Positions 8,632-15,924 of a stretch of 58,607 nucleotides of DNA are shown here, piece after piece. The stretch covers positions 1 through 58,607 of the forward strand of contig JAKQBN010000057.1 of NCBI GenBank assembly GCA_029559475.1. Reading direction: 5' to 3'. How positions within the stretch are numbered: position 1 is the first letter of the stretch; every line of letters begins with the position of its first letter. Source of the stretch: a bacterium (GTDB lineage Bacteria; UBA4055). The notes under the pieces are model-generated. The model was not told the origin of the DNA, ran no database searches, and was given only the letters and a program-made list of their open reading frames with translations. The position numbers and the translations under genes were made by a program.

Positions 8632-11199
8632 TCATTGATCGTTGCTCTTGTTTTCAATTTGAATTAGTTTATTTGTAGGAATCCCCAACTTCTGTTCTAT
8701 TCTCTGTTTGTCCTTATATTCTATATGATGGAGCATGCAATGGTGTACAATCATATATCTCACTACTCTCCTTGCTGTTTCTGAAAAATCGTCATTTTTT
8801 AAACGATCGAAGATTTCTTCAACATTTAAATTTTTATTATACCACATTAAAATTCCATGCCTAATTAAGAAAACGACAGGAGTGTCGTTTTCAGTATTGA
8901 TTTTTTCTAATAATTCATACAACTTATCAGAACCAAGAGAATGAACTGTTTTGTCAATCAACCCACCTATAAAAGCAAAATTCATATTCCAGAAAAAATC
9001 TGTTGCCAGTTTCTTTAATTTATCTTCATTTGCATTTTTAATTCCAGGCAAAGACTTAAGTAGTTTATTTTGGAGAAAATCTACTACTTCTGATTGACTA
9101 TCATCATTTTTTATTATTTCTATAAATGATGACAAAATTCTTAATTGTAGATTCATTGATGAAAGAAATATTGATTCAATTTTTTCTTTCTTAAATGATC
9201 CTACCCTATTTTTTAATATACGCCCTAGAACTTCAACAGTTTTGAGACTTTTTCTTAAATTTATAATTATGTCATTCTCTATTTCACTAGGAATTTGAAT
9301 ATCGTCGTCATATTCTTTTCTAATAACTTCAATTTGATCTTCTGCTTTAAGTTTATCTTTTCTTGCTTTCTCGGAGTTAAGTACTTTTGGCAAACTTGCC
9401 TCTATAATAGATTCCAGTTTTTCATCGAAAAAATCAAGTTCTTCACTTGAGAGTGTAGCTGGTTTGAATGAATCATAAAGAGTAATAGAAATTCTTTCAA
9501 TCTCGTCTATTACATAAAGACTTTTGCTATGATGTGACATAAATATTGCTATATATGCGTTTTCATCTTTGTGTAAGTTATTTATTATTTCATCGACAAG
9601 AATTTTATTATCATCTAGATTTTCTGCTAGAAATTTTGCTACGAAATAATAGTAAAGATAATGATAATTGAACGAGTAATTACCAAAGCTGTCTTTGATA
9701 ATAATTTTAATTCTTTTTAAAACATTTAACAGAACATTTTTGTGAATAGTGAAAATATATTCTTCGGAATACCTTTTTATAAATTCATCAAATTCATTTT
9801 CTGAAATCTCGATTATCTTATTTGAATGGAAATGATAAGCAATTTCAGACAAAAAGTTAATGTAAGTATCTATGTCATCATTTTTAACACCTTCTTTTCT
9901 TAGATACATATAAATTAATGCCTGATAACAATAACCTTGTGAAGTAATTTCCTGATCCAACGGTCGGTCAAGAGCTTCATATGTACTTATAATTGATAGA
10001 ATGAAAAACGGATAAGATGGCATAATCCCGTTACTCATTATTTTTCCTAAAGTACTGTTTACTACTTCGTTTGAAGAATCTAGTCTTTTATAAAATTCGT
10101 TTAGATTTGTAGTCTTATTATCACTCAAGTGTATCCATTTTTCAATCAATTCGTTTCTCATTGAAGGTGTGAATTCATTCACAGTATATTTTTTATAACC
10201 AGCAGTAAGTTCCTCGTCCCTAAAATTAAGTGAGAAAATATCATCTACTATTATAACACTCGTTGCATACAGCTTGAGATCATCAACATGCTTTTCTTTT
10301 TTCTTTGCGAAATGGAAATCATCTATGATCGGTATAATATATTTTCTGTCAATGTCCTCAAATTTAATTTCATCATACTGCTCATTAAATGAATCCTTGA
10401 TTCTATTATTTATCAGACCTTCGAACTGTCCGTTTCTATCTTGCACATAAACCGGCAAAAAATTTCTTTTCTTTAATTCTGTATATATTCTTTTACAAAT
10501 TGTTGTCTTACCGGATTGGTCTTGACCGGCTATAAGTAACTTAGTTCCAATGATTATTTCATTGATGATCTCATTTAATTTTACTTTCTTCTCTTTGTCT
10601 TTTAACTCATCATATTTTGTTAAATACGGACATGTGTAAATATCATCGAGAAATACTTCGTTTTTATTTGAATGAGCTTTAGACAATAATTCAGCACTAT
10701 TTAGGAATTCAATAGTATGGTTTGAATTTTCTATAGATAGTATTCTCTGATAAGCTTTTGCAGATTTCTTTATGCCTTCATAAACATCCATCCATCCATC
10801 GACCTGGTTTAAATAATAAGAAATCGGTTTGCCGTCAGTTGGTAATGCAAGAAATATATTTAACTCTTCTACATCTAACCAACCGCATGGTGACAGAATA
10901 ATCGGAATAATTATAATTCCTTTCTTTTTGTAAAGCTCATAACCTTTTCTAATTTCTTTTATGCATGAAGATGAGTCCAGGCAATTCGCAGAGATGAAAA
11001 AGCATATTATGTCGGCATTATCGAGATTATTATCAATATTATCCTGAAATTCCTGTCCAGCGAATAATCTCCTGTCATACCATTCTTTTATTAATCCGCT
11101 TGACTTTAAAGGTGCAATGAATTTTACAAATTCCTTTATATTGTCTTCATCCAAATGAGAGTAACTAATAAACAAGTTTAAAGGTTCGGCCTTTTTCAT
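8632..11199 (-). CDS. TIR-domain STAND NTPase (NLR-like immune sensor)
   Basis: The 855-residue product begins with a TIR domain at about 7-150 (LNLFISYSHLDEDN, then WYDRRLFAGQEF). Glu82 in the SSCIKEIRKG segment is placed like the catalytic Glu of NAD-cleaving TIR domains. A P-loop NTPase follows, with Walker A GQDQSGKTT at about 225-233 and Walker B IIPIIDDFHF near 290, then a long alpha-helical C-terminal half rich in Lys, Glu, Asp and Asn. This order matches bacterial STAND/NLR-like sensors in which a helical C-terminus detects a phage product and the TIR domain depletes NAD+. It overlaps the Abi_C gene by 4 bp (ATGA). It is markedly AT-rich compared with the housekeeping genes, which suggests horizontal acquisition. 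Confidence 0.82.
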   Translation of the reverse strand: MKKAEPLNLFISYSHLDEDNIKEFVKFIAPLKSSGLIKEWYDRRLFAGQEFQDNIDNNLDNADIICFFISANCLDSSSCIKEIRKGYELYKKKGIIIIPIILSPCGWLDVEELNIFLALPTDGKPISYYLNQVDGWMDVYEGIKKSAKAYQRILSIENSNHTIEFLNSAELLSKAHSNKNEVFLDDIYTCPYLTKYDELKDKEKKVKLNEIINEIIIGTKLLIAGQDQSGKTTICKRIYTELKKRNFLPVYVQDRNGQFEGLINNRIKDSFNEQYDEIKFEDIDRKYIIPIIDDFHFAKKKEKHVDDLKLYATSVIIVDDIFSLNFRDEELTAGYKKYTVNEFTPSMRNELIEKWIHLSDNKTTNLNEFYKRLDSSNEVVNSTLGKIMSNGIMPSYPFFILSIISTYEALDRPLDQEITSQGYCYQALIYMYLRKEGVKNDDIDTYINFLSEIAYHFHSNKIIEISENEFDEFIKRYSEEYIFTIHKNVLLNVLKRIKIIIKDSFGNYSFNYHYLYYYFVAKFLAENLDDNKILVDEIINNLHKDENAYIAIFMSHHSKSLYVIDEIERISITLYDSFKPATLSSEELDFFDEKLESIIEASLPKVLNSEKARKDKLKAEDQIEVIRKEYDDDIQIPSEIENDIIINLRKSLKTVEVLGRILKNRVGSFKKEKIESIFLSSMNLQLRILSSFIEIIKNDDSQSEVVDFLQNKLLKSLPGIKNANEDKLKKLATDFFWNMNFAFIGGLIDKTVHSLGSDKLYELLEKINTENDTPVVFLIRHGILMWYNKNLNVEEIFDRLKNDDFSETARRVVRYMIVHHCMLHHIEYKDKQRIEQKLGIPTNKLIQIENKSNDQ

Positions 11200-12005
11200 A
11201 ATTTCCCCTTCTCTTTCATTTTTATTTGATGTTCATAGCTATCTAATAGAAATTCACAAATTGTATTGGCACTATTAATAGCAAGTCTCGCATGATGCCT
11301 TGAAGGTTCATATTTTCTTGCATGTGCGTCACTCAACTCATTTCTTAAATTTGAGATTCCATTTACTATACTATTTAACCCGCTTAATATTTGCTTAAAT
11401 CCTTCAATGTCGTAATTAGCAGCTTGTAAATTCATTGCTTTTGCTATTTCATTATATAGTTTTAATAAATCCCCTTTATTCTTGATTTCATGCTCATATC
11501 TACTTGCTAATTCCATGAGGACTTGTTCAACTAAGGATCTTGCGTTAGTAATTGCGCCCGAGTAGTCTTTTCCTTCAATTTTCATATTAGATTTTAGGAT
11601 TTGTTCAGAAATGAATTTATGGGATAATATATCATCATTTAACTTTTTTGATATACCTGTTTCGGCAATATTAATTCTCTTATTTAACATTTTTTCAAAG
11701 TACTTCATACATTCTTCGTACTCTTCTTTCTTCTCTTGAAACAATTCATCACTGGATATTTTCTTAAAATACCTAAGCAAGTCTATGTTTAGTTTTGATA
11801 CTACTTCTTCAGTATATTTATTCCATACATATCTTAATCGATTAGCTTTTGATTCTCCGTAAGCATCAAATCCTGCTGCATAAACATCTAATCCAATTGA
11901 CTTGATAATAAACTTTCTCATGTCATTATTTGAGAAATTAAGTACAACTCCTCTATCAATAAGTAATGCTTCAAGATTCATTTCAATAATAACATCTATG
12001 TTCAT
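11196..12005 (-). CDS. abortive-infection family protein (Abi_C-like C-terminus)
   Basis: The 269-residue product ends with a helical block at about 215-258 (LRNELSDAHARKYEPSRHHARLA, then NSANTICEFLLD is the core pattern). This resembles the Abi_C domain of abortive-infection proteins, in which Arg, Asn and His are conserved. The N-terminal 130 residues are not recognised, and there are no membrane segments. The gene overlaps the end of hsdS and the start of the TIR-STAND gene by 4 bp each (ATGA in both), so it is translationally coupled on both sides. It may be the partner or regulator of the TIR-STAND protein; this is inference from position. Confidence 0.65.
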   Translation of the reverse strand: MNIDVIIEMNLEALLIDRGVVLNFSNNDMRKFIIKSIGLDVYAAGFDAYGESKANRLRYVWNKYTEEVVSKLNIDLLRYFKKISSDELFQEKKEEYEECMKYFEKMLNKRINIAETGISKKLNDDILSHKFISEQILKSNMKIEGKDYSGAITNARSLVEQVLMELASRYEHEIKNKGDLLKLYNEIAKAMNLQAANYDIEGFKQILSGLNSIVNGISNLRNELSDAHARKYEPSRHHARLAINSANTICEFLLDSYEHQIKMKEKGKL

Positions 12006-12835
12006 AAATTCACCCTTATTTCCCCACTCATCAGCTTTGGTAGCAACGCGTCTCTTGTTTTTGTTAGTGATTGGTTTTCAAGCTGATTATTTAATATTTT
12101 ATCATATAACAGTTTTACATTTTTTGAAAATCCTGATAATGCTACTTTACTTGGAAGTAAGATTGGCATTGATTTAATTATTTTTGAATTAACTGCTATT
12201 GCTATTGAAGAAGTACTGCCCAAACTTGTATAATTGAAATTCATCAGGTATAGATAAATATATTCTTTTGTGATTTCATTTTCATGCTTCATATTAAAAT
12301 GAGCTATTGCTTCGTTAGTAACCATTTCTTCATTTACAATCCCGACTCTACCGACTGTAAGTTTAAAACTTAAAACAACAGAACCTTTAGGCACAATCTT
12401 TATATTAAATTTCTTTATCGCATCCGATGTTAAATACTCTGATGTACTCAATATAAATGCACCAGAATTTCCTAAATCTTTAATTGATAACCATTTTGTA
12501 TCCTTTGGGTCTAACGAGAACCATTCTTTCTCATTTCTCGGTGGCGTTTTTCCAATATTTATTTCAAACAAATCATCCGCTACCTTCACACTCCACCCTT
12601 CGGGGATTTCTCCGAGTTCACTTTGGATCATTTTTCCGCCGGAGCTTTTGTACGGATTTCCGTTTTCATCGGGGAATTCAAAATCAACGAACCATTGTTT
12701 GAATATAGCCTGAGCTATTTCTTCAAGATTTTTATTCATTTTGGTATTAAGCTCGATTTTATCATCAAGCGAAGAAAGGATTTCTGCGATCCGCTTTTGT
12801 TCGGGTAGTGGCGGGAGATTTATTTGATATCTCAT
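12002..12835 (-). CDS. hsdS: type I specificity subunit HsdS, C-terminal part (after an in-frame TGA)
   Basis: This 277-residue frame carries the central conserved helix of HsdS (LPPLPEQKRIAEILSSLDDK, residues 7-26), the second target-recognition domain at about 75-225, and the distal conserved helix (LTKTRDALLPKLMSGEI). It is exactly in frame with the upstream 128-codon part: only TGA and five further codons (Asp Lys Asp Ala Ile) separate the two. An ATG at 12835 could restart translation, but no convincing ribosome site precedes it. The likely ancestral gene is 12002-13237. It is either a nonsense-mutated pseudogene or a split HsdS whose parts may assemble, as truncated HsdS proteins of some type I systems can. 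Confidence 0.85.
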   Translation of the reverse strand: MRYQINLPPLPEQKRIAEILSSLDDKIELNTKMNKNLEEIAQAIFKQWFVDFEFPDENGNPYKSSGGKMIQSELGEIPEGWSVKVADDLFEINIGKTPPRNEKEWFSLDPKDTKWLSIKDLGNSGAFILSTSEYLTSDAIKKFNIKIVPKGSVVLSFKLTVGRVGIVNEEMVTNEAIAHFNMKHENEITKEYIYLYLMNFNYTSLGSTSSIAIAVNSKIIKSMPILLPSKVALSGFSKNVKLLYDKILNNQLENQSLTKTRDALLPKLMSGEIRVNL

Positions 12836-12850
12836 AATTGCGTCTTTATC

Positions 12851-13237
12851 TCATCTAGGCATTTTTGTGCCTTTAGAAGATGCGACTGTGTAATCAAAGA
12901 ATTTATCGTTTGATAATATGTAATAAAGATACTTGTTAAATGTTTTAGAATTTCTACCTCTAAAAACAAGCACATCAGCTGAACAGCCGCCGTCAAAGCT
13001 TGAATAATAAAGTTTTTTAAAGTATGTTCTAATGTTAGAGAAAAGAATGTCCCCGCTTGTGAAAGCATTAACCTTACCTGTCGAAGGTAATTTTGAAGAA
13101 GTTTCTATTCCACCTCTGTTTGGCAGCATATTCTCAGTAGAAATATAGTTAGCCTCTGTAAGCTCTTTTATATCAATTTTATTTGTAGCAAAATCAGCCA
13201 CTTCGCCTAACTTATATTCTTCCCATTCATTATTCAA
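12851..13237 (-). CDS. hsdS: type I specificity subunit HsdS, N-terminal part (TRD1), ends at in-frame TGA
   Basis: The 128-residue product is the first target-recognition domain of HsdS (EEYKLGEVADF at the start, SKGTKMPR at the end). Translation stops at TGA 12851-12853, exactly where other HsdS proteins continue from the GT(K)MPR motif into the central conserved helix. The start is a TTG at 13237, supported by GGAGG at 13247-13251 with 9-bp spacing. This ribosome site lies inside a 21-bp repeat shared with the end of the zinc-ribbon gene. Without the central helix, this fragment alone should not bind HsdM normally. Confidence 0.82.
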   Translation of the reverse strand: MNNEWEEYKLGEVADFATNKIDIKELTEANYISTENMLPNRGGIETSSKLPSTGKVNAFTSGDILFSNIRTYFKKLYYSSFDGGCSADVLVFRGRNSKTFNKYLYYILSNDKFFDYTVASSKGTKMPR

Positions 13238-13314
13238 AATCTATATCCTCCGGTTCGGGTTCTTCTTATTCCTTTGATCTCCTCTTTCAAGTAGATGTGG
13301 TTAAGCTTCATCAT
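13234..13314 (-). CDS. doubtful 26-codon ORF coupling the KilA-N gene to hsdS
   Basis: A short frame (MMKLNHIYLKEEIKGIRR and eight more residues) starts at an ATG that overlaps the KilA-N stop codon and ends with a TGA that overlaps the TTG start of hsdS. Such overlaps could pass ribosomes from one gene to the next. The frame includes the 21-bp repeat read out of its original phase, so it may be only a by-product of the insertion. I see no homology. Confidence 0.2.
   Translation of the reverse strand: MMKLNHIYLKEEIKGIRRTRTGGYRF
13245..13265. repeat. 21-bp direct repeat, copy 2 (upstream of hsdS)
   Basis: The same 21 bases occur at 14169-14189 (core CCTCCGGTTCGGGTTCTTC as read on the plus strand). 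On the minus strand both copies read as codons for Glu-Glu-Pro-Glu-Pro-Glu-Asp. Copy 1 is the real C-terminus of the zinc-ribbon protein. Here the frame would go on Ile-Asp-Phe-Glu-stop, overlapping the hsdS TTG start. The copy also supplies the hsdS ribosome site. The two copies bracket the KilA-N gene. Confidence 0.85.
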
Positions 13315-14138
13315 TTCTCTCCGGCTTCCAGATGTTTCGTAAAATCCTGAATAAGTATTTTCATCTGTGATATTGCAATCCTGTTTAGCTGCCTGAGTCT
13401 TTCCTGCTGTTCAAGTCCCTGCTCAATAAAAACAGCATTAAGATTTTCAAGGTTGGCTAGGCAAACCAGTTGAGATACATTGGCATAATCTCGTATATTT
13501 CCTTGTTTGTCAGGATTTTCTTTCCGCCACTGCAACGCTGTTTTACCGAATATCGACATATTAAGCACATCAGCTTCGTTGGCATATACAAAACTTATCT
13601 GTTGAGCAGTAAGATGCTCCGGAATCAGATTTTCTTTAATTGCATCCGTGTGAATTCGGTAGTTTATCTTTGTAAGGCTTCGTTTTATATTCCAGTCAAG
13701 CTCTTTGGACTGCTGATTTTTTAGGTATTGAAATTCCTTGATTAGATAAAATTTAAACTCAACTGAAACCCATGACGCAAATTCTAGAGCAATGTCAACA
13801 TGAGCATAAGTGCCTCCATACTTTCCTGATTTTGACTGCAACCCGATTGCATTTGTTGATTCGATCCATTTTTGCGGTGATAATACAAAATGATTATAAC
13901 CCGCTTCATTTCTAAACAGGTCGAATTCGACCTGTTTGAAATTTGGATTATGAAGCTTTTCCCAAAGACCGAGTAGCTCTATTGTATTCTTGGTTCGAAT
14001 CCAGTTTTTTATAATATCTCTCGGAGCATCGGGATTTTTGTATTTTGCAATATCAGTAATGCAAATATAATCTTCCTGTTGTGTTTTTACAAAATTTACT
14101 TCTATACCTTTCACTTCAATTTTATCACTTTTTTTCAT
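13311..14138 (-). CDS. KilA-N domain protein
   Basis: The 275-residue product has a KilA-N-type N-terminal domain at about residues 8-115 (ICITDIAKYKNPDAP, NWIRTKNTIELLGLW, YAHVDIALEFASWVS). This fold is common in phage antirepressors and DNA-binding proteins. The C-terminal half is helical and unassigned. Genes of this type are often seen between hsdM and hsdS in type I loci; their role is not settled, with modulation of the system or phage defence both suggested. The start at 14138 lies inside a copy of the hsdM-end repeat, which provides GGATTTGAG as the ribosome site. Both flanks carry repeats, pointing to insertion as a unit. Confidence 0.8.
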   Translation of the reverse strand: MKKSDKIEVKGIEVNFVKTQQEDYICITDIAKYKNPDAPRDIIKNWIRTKNTIELLGLWEKLHNPNFKQVEFDLFRNEAGYNHFVLSPQKWIESTNAIGLQSKSGKYGGTYAHVDIALEFASWVSVEFKFYLIKEFQYLKNQQSKELDWNIKRSLTKINYRIHTDAIKENLIPEHLTAQQISFVYANEADVLNMSIFGKTALQWRKENPDKQGNIRDYANVSQLVCLANLENLNAVFIEQGLEQQERLRQLNRIAISQMKILIQDFTKHLEAGEK

Positions 14139-14155
14139 ATCTCAAATCCTATGCT
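14129..14155. repeat. hsdM-tail direct repeat, copy C (start of KilA-N gene)
   Basis: These 27 bases match copy A at the real hsdM stop (18976-19002) with one mismatch. On the minus strand the core reads GGATTTGAGATATGAAAAA. It spans the KilA-N start codon and ribosome site. Copy B is at 15906-15924. Confidence 0.85.
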
Positions 14156-14165
14156 ATTTTTGTTT

Positions 14166-14489
14166 TTAATCCTCCGGTTCGGGTTCTTCGACATCTTTTC
14201 CGCAGTTTGGGCAAATGTATATTTTATCCTTTTCCGTTTCTTTGAATCTGAGCCCTGTATCATTGTGTGAATACTCTCCGATATATGTTATAAGTTTGCC
14301 ATAGACTTCGACATCTTCTTTTAATCCGCAGGCCGGGCATTCGAGAAGTTCTCTGTCATTGGTGAATAATCCCAATGCCTTAGCCTGTTCCTGAAGTTCT
14401 GCTATTCTTTTTGCCGCTTCTAGTATTTCCGGCGGTATTTTAAATTCTTTCTCCGAACTTTTCTCCGACATTTTCTGTAAACTTTTCAT
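14166..14489 (-). CDS. small two-CxxC zinc-ribbon protein
   Basis: The 107-residue product has CPAC at about 57 and CPNC near 95, a treble-clef or rubredoxin-like zinc-binding pattern, and an acidic tail (EEPEPED). Its first 14 residues (MKSLQKMSEKSSEK) repeat the Ser-Glu-Lys-Ser linker of the protein encoded just upstream, as if the two were cut from one fusion. Its ATG overlaps the upstream stop by 4 bp (ATGA). I do not recognise a specific function; co-translation suggests it works with the AlbA/GHKL protein. Confidence 0.65.
   Translation of the reverse strand: MKSLQKMSEKSSEKEFKIPPEILEAAKRIAELQEQAKALGLFTNDRELLECPACGLKEDVEVYGKLITYIGEYSHNDTGLRFKETEKDKIYICPNCGKDVEEPEPED
14169..14189. repeat. 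21-bp direct repeat, copy 1 (3' end of zinc-ribbon gene)
   Basis: It is identical to 13245-13265. It encodes the EEPEPED C-terminus of the zinc-ribbon protein; in this copy the next codon is a stop (TAA), whereas copy 2 would continue Ile-Asp-Phe-Glu. Confidence 0.85.
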
Positions 14490-15910
14490 TCTATTATTTC
14501 CCAGTGACCTCCATGTGCAGGTCCGATATGAATAACTTTTTTCGCTTCTTTAAGCTTTTTAATAATCTTTAGAGTTCCCCTTTTTGTTATACCTAAAACT
14601 GCTGCAATTTCTTCGGTTGTGATTTTATTATTTTCCTTAATTAAACCTAAAATTATTTCATCCTTTTTTGGTGAACTTTTTGGTGAACTTTTTGGTGAAC
14701 TTTTCTCCGACATTTTCTCCGAACTTTTCTCCGACTCTTGCTGTTCAGTGTAATTTTTCTTTATGAATGACACTCTGAATGCGATTCCGGGTTCTGTCCA
14801 CTGCATTTGAATTTCGGGGTAATCGCTGAGGTTCTCGGAAATGAGCTTGAGTCCGTTTCCCCACTGTTCAATTATACCAAGTTTTTTGAATACGGGTGCG
14901 AGGGCTACATTCCTGATGTCGGACTGACCTGCATCCATATTGTCAAAGTCAACGGAAGGGAGAAGTTTGCCCGGGCTTGTTATTTCGATCTTATCGTCGA
15001 ATACCGCGATCTTTATATCTTTTCCGATCAAAGAATAATCCCTGTGTATGACAGCGTTTCGGATAACCTCTCTTAAAGCTGTTACGGGGTATTCCCACCT
15101 GTCTTTTCTGTAAACTCCTTCATATTCAGAACCCTGAGAGATATGCCGCAGAACGAACTGATATGCCTGTTCCGGCTGTATGCTCAATGGTGTTTCGATT
15201 GACTTCTGATCTATAAAATCACCCGGCGTTATGCCTTTGAATCTCGCGCACTCTATTTTTGCATAAGGGAACATCTGAGACCGTAATTTATCGTCCGAAA
15301 GTAGGATCAGAGCGTGTGTCGGAAATTGCACTCCCCGTTCGGTATGGAGTAAATTTAATTTATCAAGAACTGTGGTGTTGAATTCTTCATTCGTTATTTC
15401 TTCAAACTGCTTGGTGAAAGATCCCAGGCTGATCTGTTCCAGCTCTTTTTTGAGAACAGGCATTGAGTCATAAGAAATATTCTTCCTGTTGAGTTCCAAT
15501 CCTGCAATAATACTGTCGTCCGCAAGCCTGTTTGATGATCCGACACGGATGTAAGTACCGTTTTTAATGCTTTTTGCCTTTAAGTAGTAAGGCGGATTGC
15601 TGCCTTTATGAATTTTAACTACAAGAATATGTTTATCTTCATGCCTCAGAAAAAAGATTTCAGGCATAATGGCAGGTGAACAATTGTCATGTATCGAGCT
15701 GCTTATCTGCTCTTCATATTTGATCAGTAAAGATTCATCTATTCCTGTTATTTCTCTCGGATTGTCTTTAATCCCTATAAATATTTCACCGCCGGCATCG
15801 TTGGCAAAAGCAATTACCGTTTTGGTCAGATCTGAATTCGTCGGAAGCTCTTCTTTGAATTCAATCCTTCTGCCTTCAGGCTGAGTTATAATTTCAGTTA
15901 TTTTCTTCAT
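14486..15910 (-). CDS. Schlafen AlbA_2 / GHKL-type ATP-binding protein with C-terminal winged helix
   Basis: The 474-residue product has an N-terminal Schlafen AlbA_2 domain (RRIEFKEELPTNSD, then GGEIFIGIKD, residues 14-50). A divergent HATPase_c_4 region at about 270-365 follows (ALREVIRNAVIHRDYS, and WGNGLKLI), then a low-complexity Ser-Glu/Pro-Lys linker (about 390-415) and a winged helix (ITTEEIAAVLGITKRGTLKI). This architecture is a widespread putative transcriptional regulator often next to type I restriction genes. It starts inside copy B of the hsdM-tail repeat. The linker is encoded by 12-bp tandem repeats, so its length may vary between strains. Confidence 0.82.
   Translation of the reverse strand: MKKITEIITQPEGRRIEFKEELPTNSDLTKTVIAFANDAGGEIFIGIKDNPREITGIDESLLIKYEEQISSSIHDNCSPAIMPEIFFLRHEDKHILVVKIHKGSNPPYYLKAKSIKNGTYIRVGSSNRLADDSIIAGLELNRKNISYDSMPVLKKELEQISLGSFTKQFEEITNEEFNTTVLDKLNLLHTERGVQFPTHALILLSDDKLRSQMFPYAKIECARFKGITPGDFIDQKSIETPLSIQPEQAYQFVLRHISQGSEYEGVYRKDRWEYPVTALREVIRNAVIHRDYSLIGKDIKIAVFDDKIEITSPGKLLPSVDFDNMDAGQSDIRNVALAPVFKKLGIIEQWGNGLKLISENLSDYPEIQMQWTEPGIAFRVSFIKKNYTEQQESEKSSEKMSEKSSPKSSPKSSPKKDEIILGLIKENNKITTEEIAAVLGITKRGTLKIIKKLKEAKKVIHIGPAHGGHWEIIE
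14664..14737. repeat. 12-bp in-frame tandem repeats in the linker of the AlbA/GHKL gene
   Basis: Three perfect units of GGTGAACTTTTT type (encoding Ser-Ser-Pro-Lys) are followed by units containing CTCCGA (Ser-Glu-Lys). The period is a multiple of three, so gain or loss of units would change linker length without shifting the frame. A related segment recurs at 14450-14475 at the start of the zinc-ribbon gene. Confidence 0.8.
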
Positions 15911-15924
15911 ATCTCAAATCCTAT
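15906..15924. repeat. hsdM-tail direct repeat, copy B
   Basis: On the minus strand it reads ATAGGATTTGAGATATGAA, with the last ATG being the start of the AlbA/GHKL gene. It is 19 of 19 identical to part of copy C and shares GGATTTGAGATATGAA with copy A. It overlaps the stop codon (TAG) of the secreted-protein gene. Confidence 0.85.

Noticed and set aside
12851-12853. TGA read as a sense codon (Gly, Trp or Sec) in hsdS
   Set aside because: Other genes in the same locus (hsdM, KilA-N, AlbA/GHKL, hsdS itself) end with TGA as a real stop overlapping the next start, so the code is standard; no selenocysteine element is evident and HsdS needs none.
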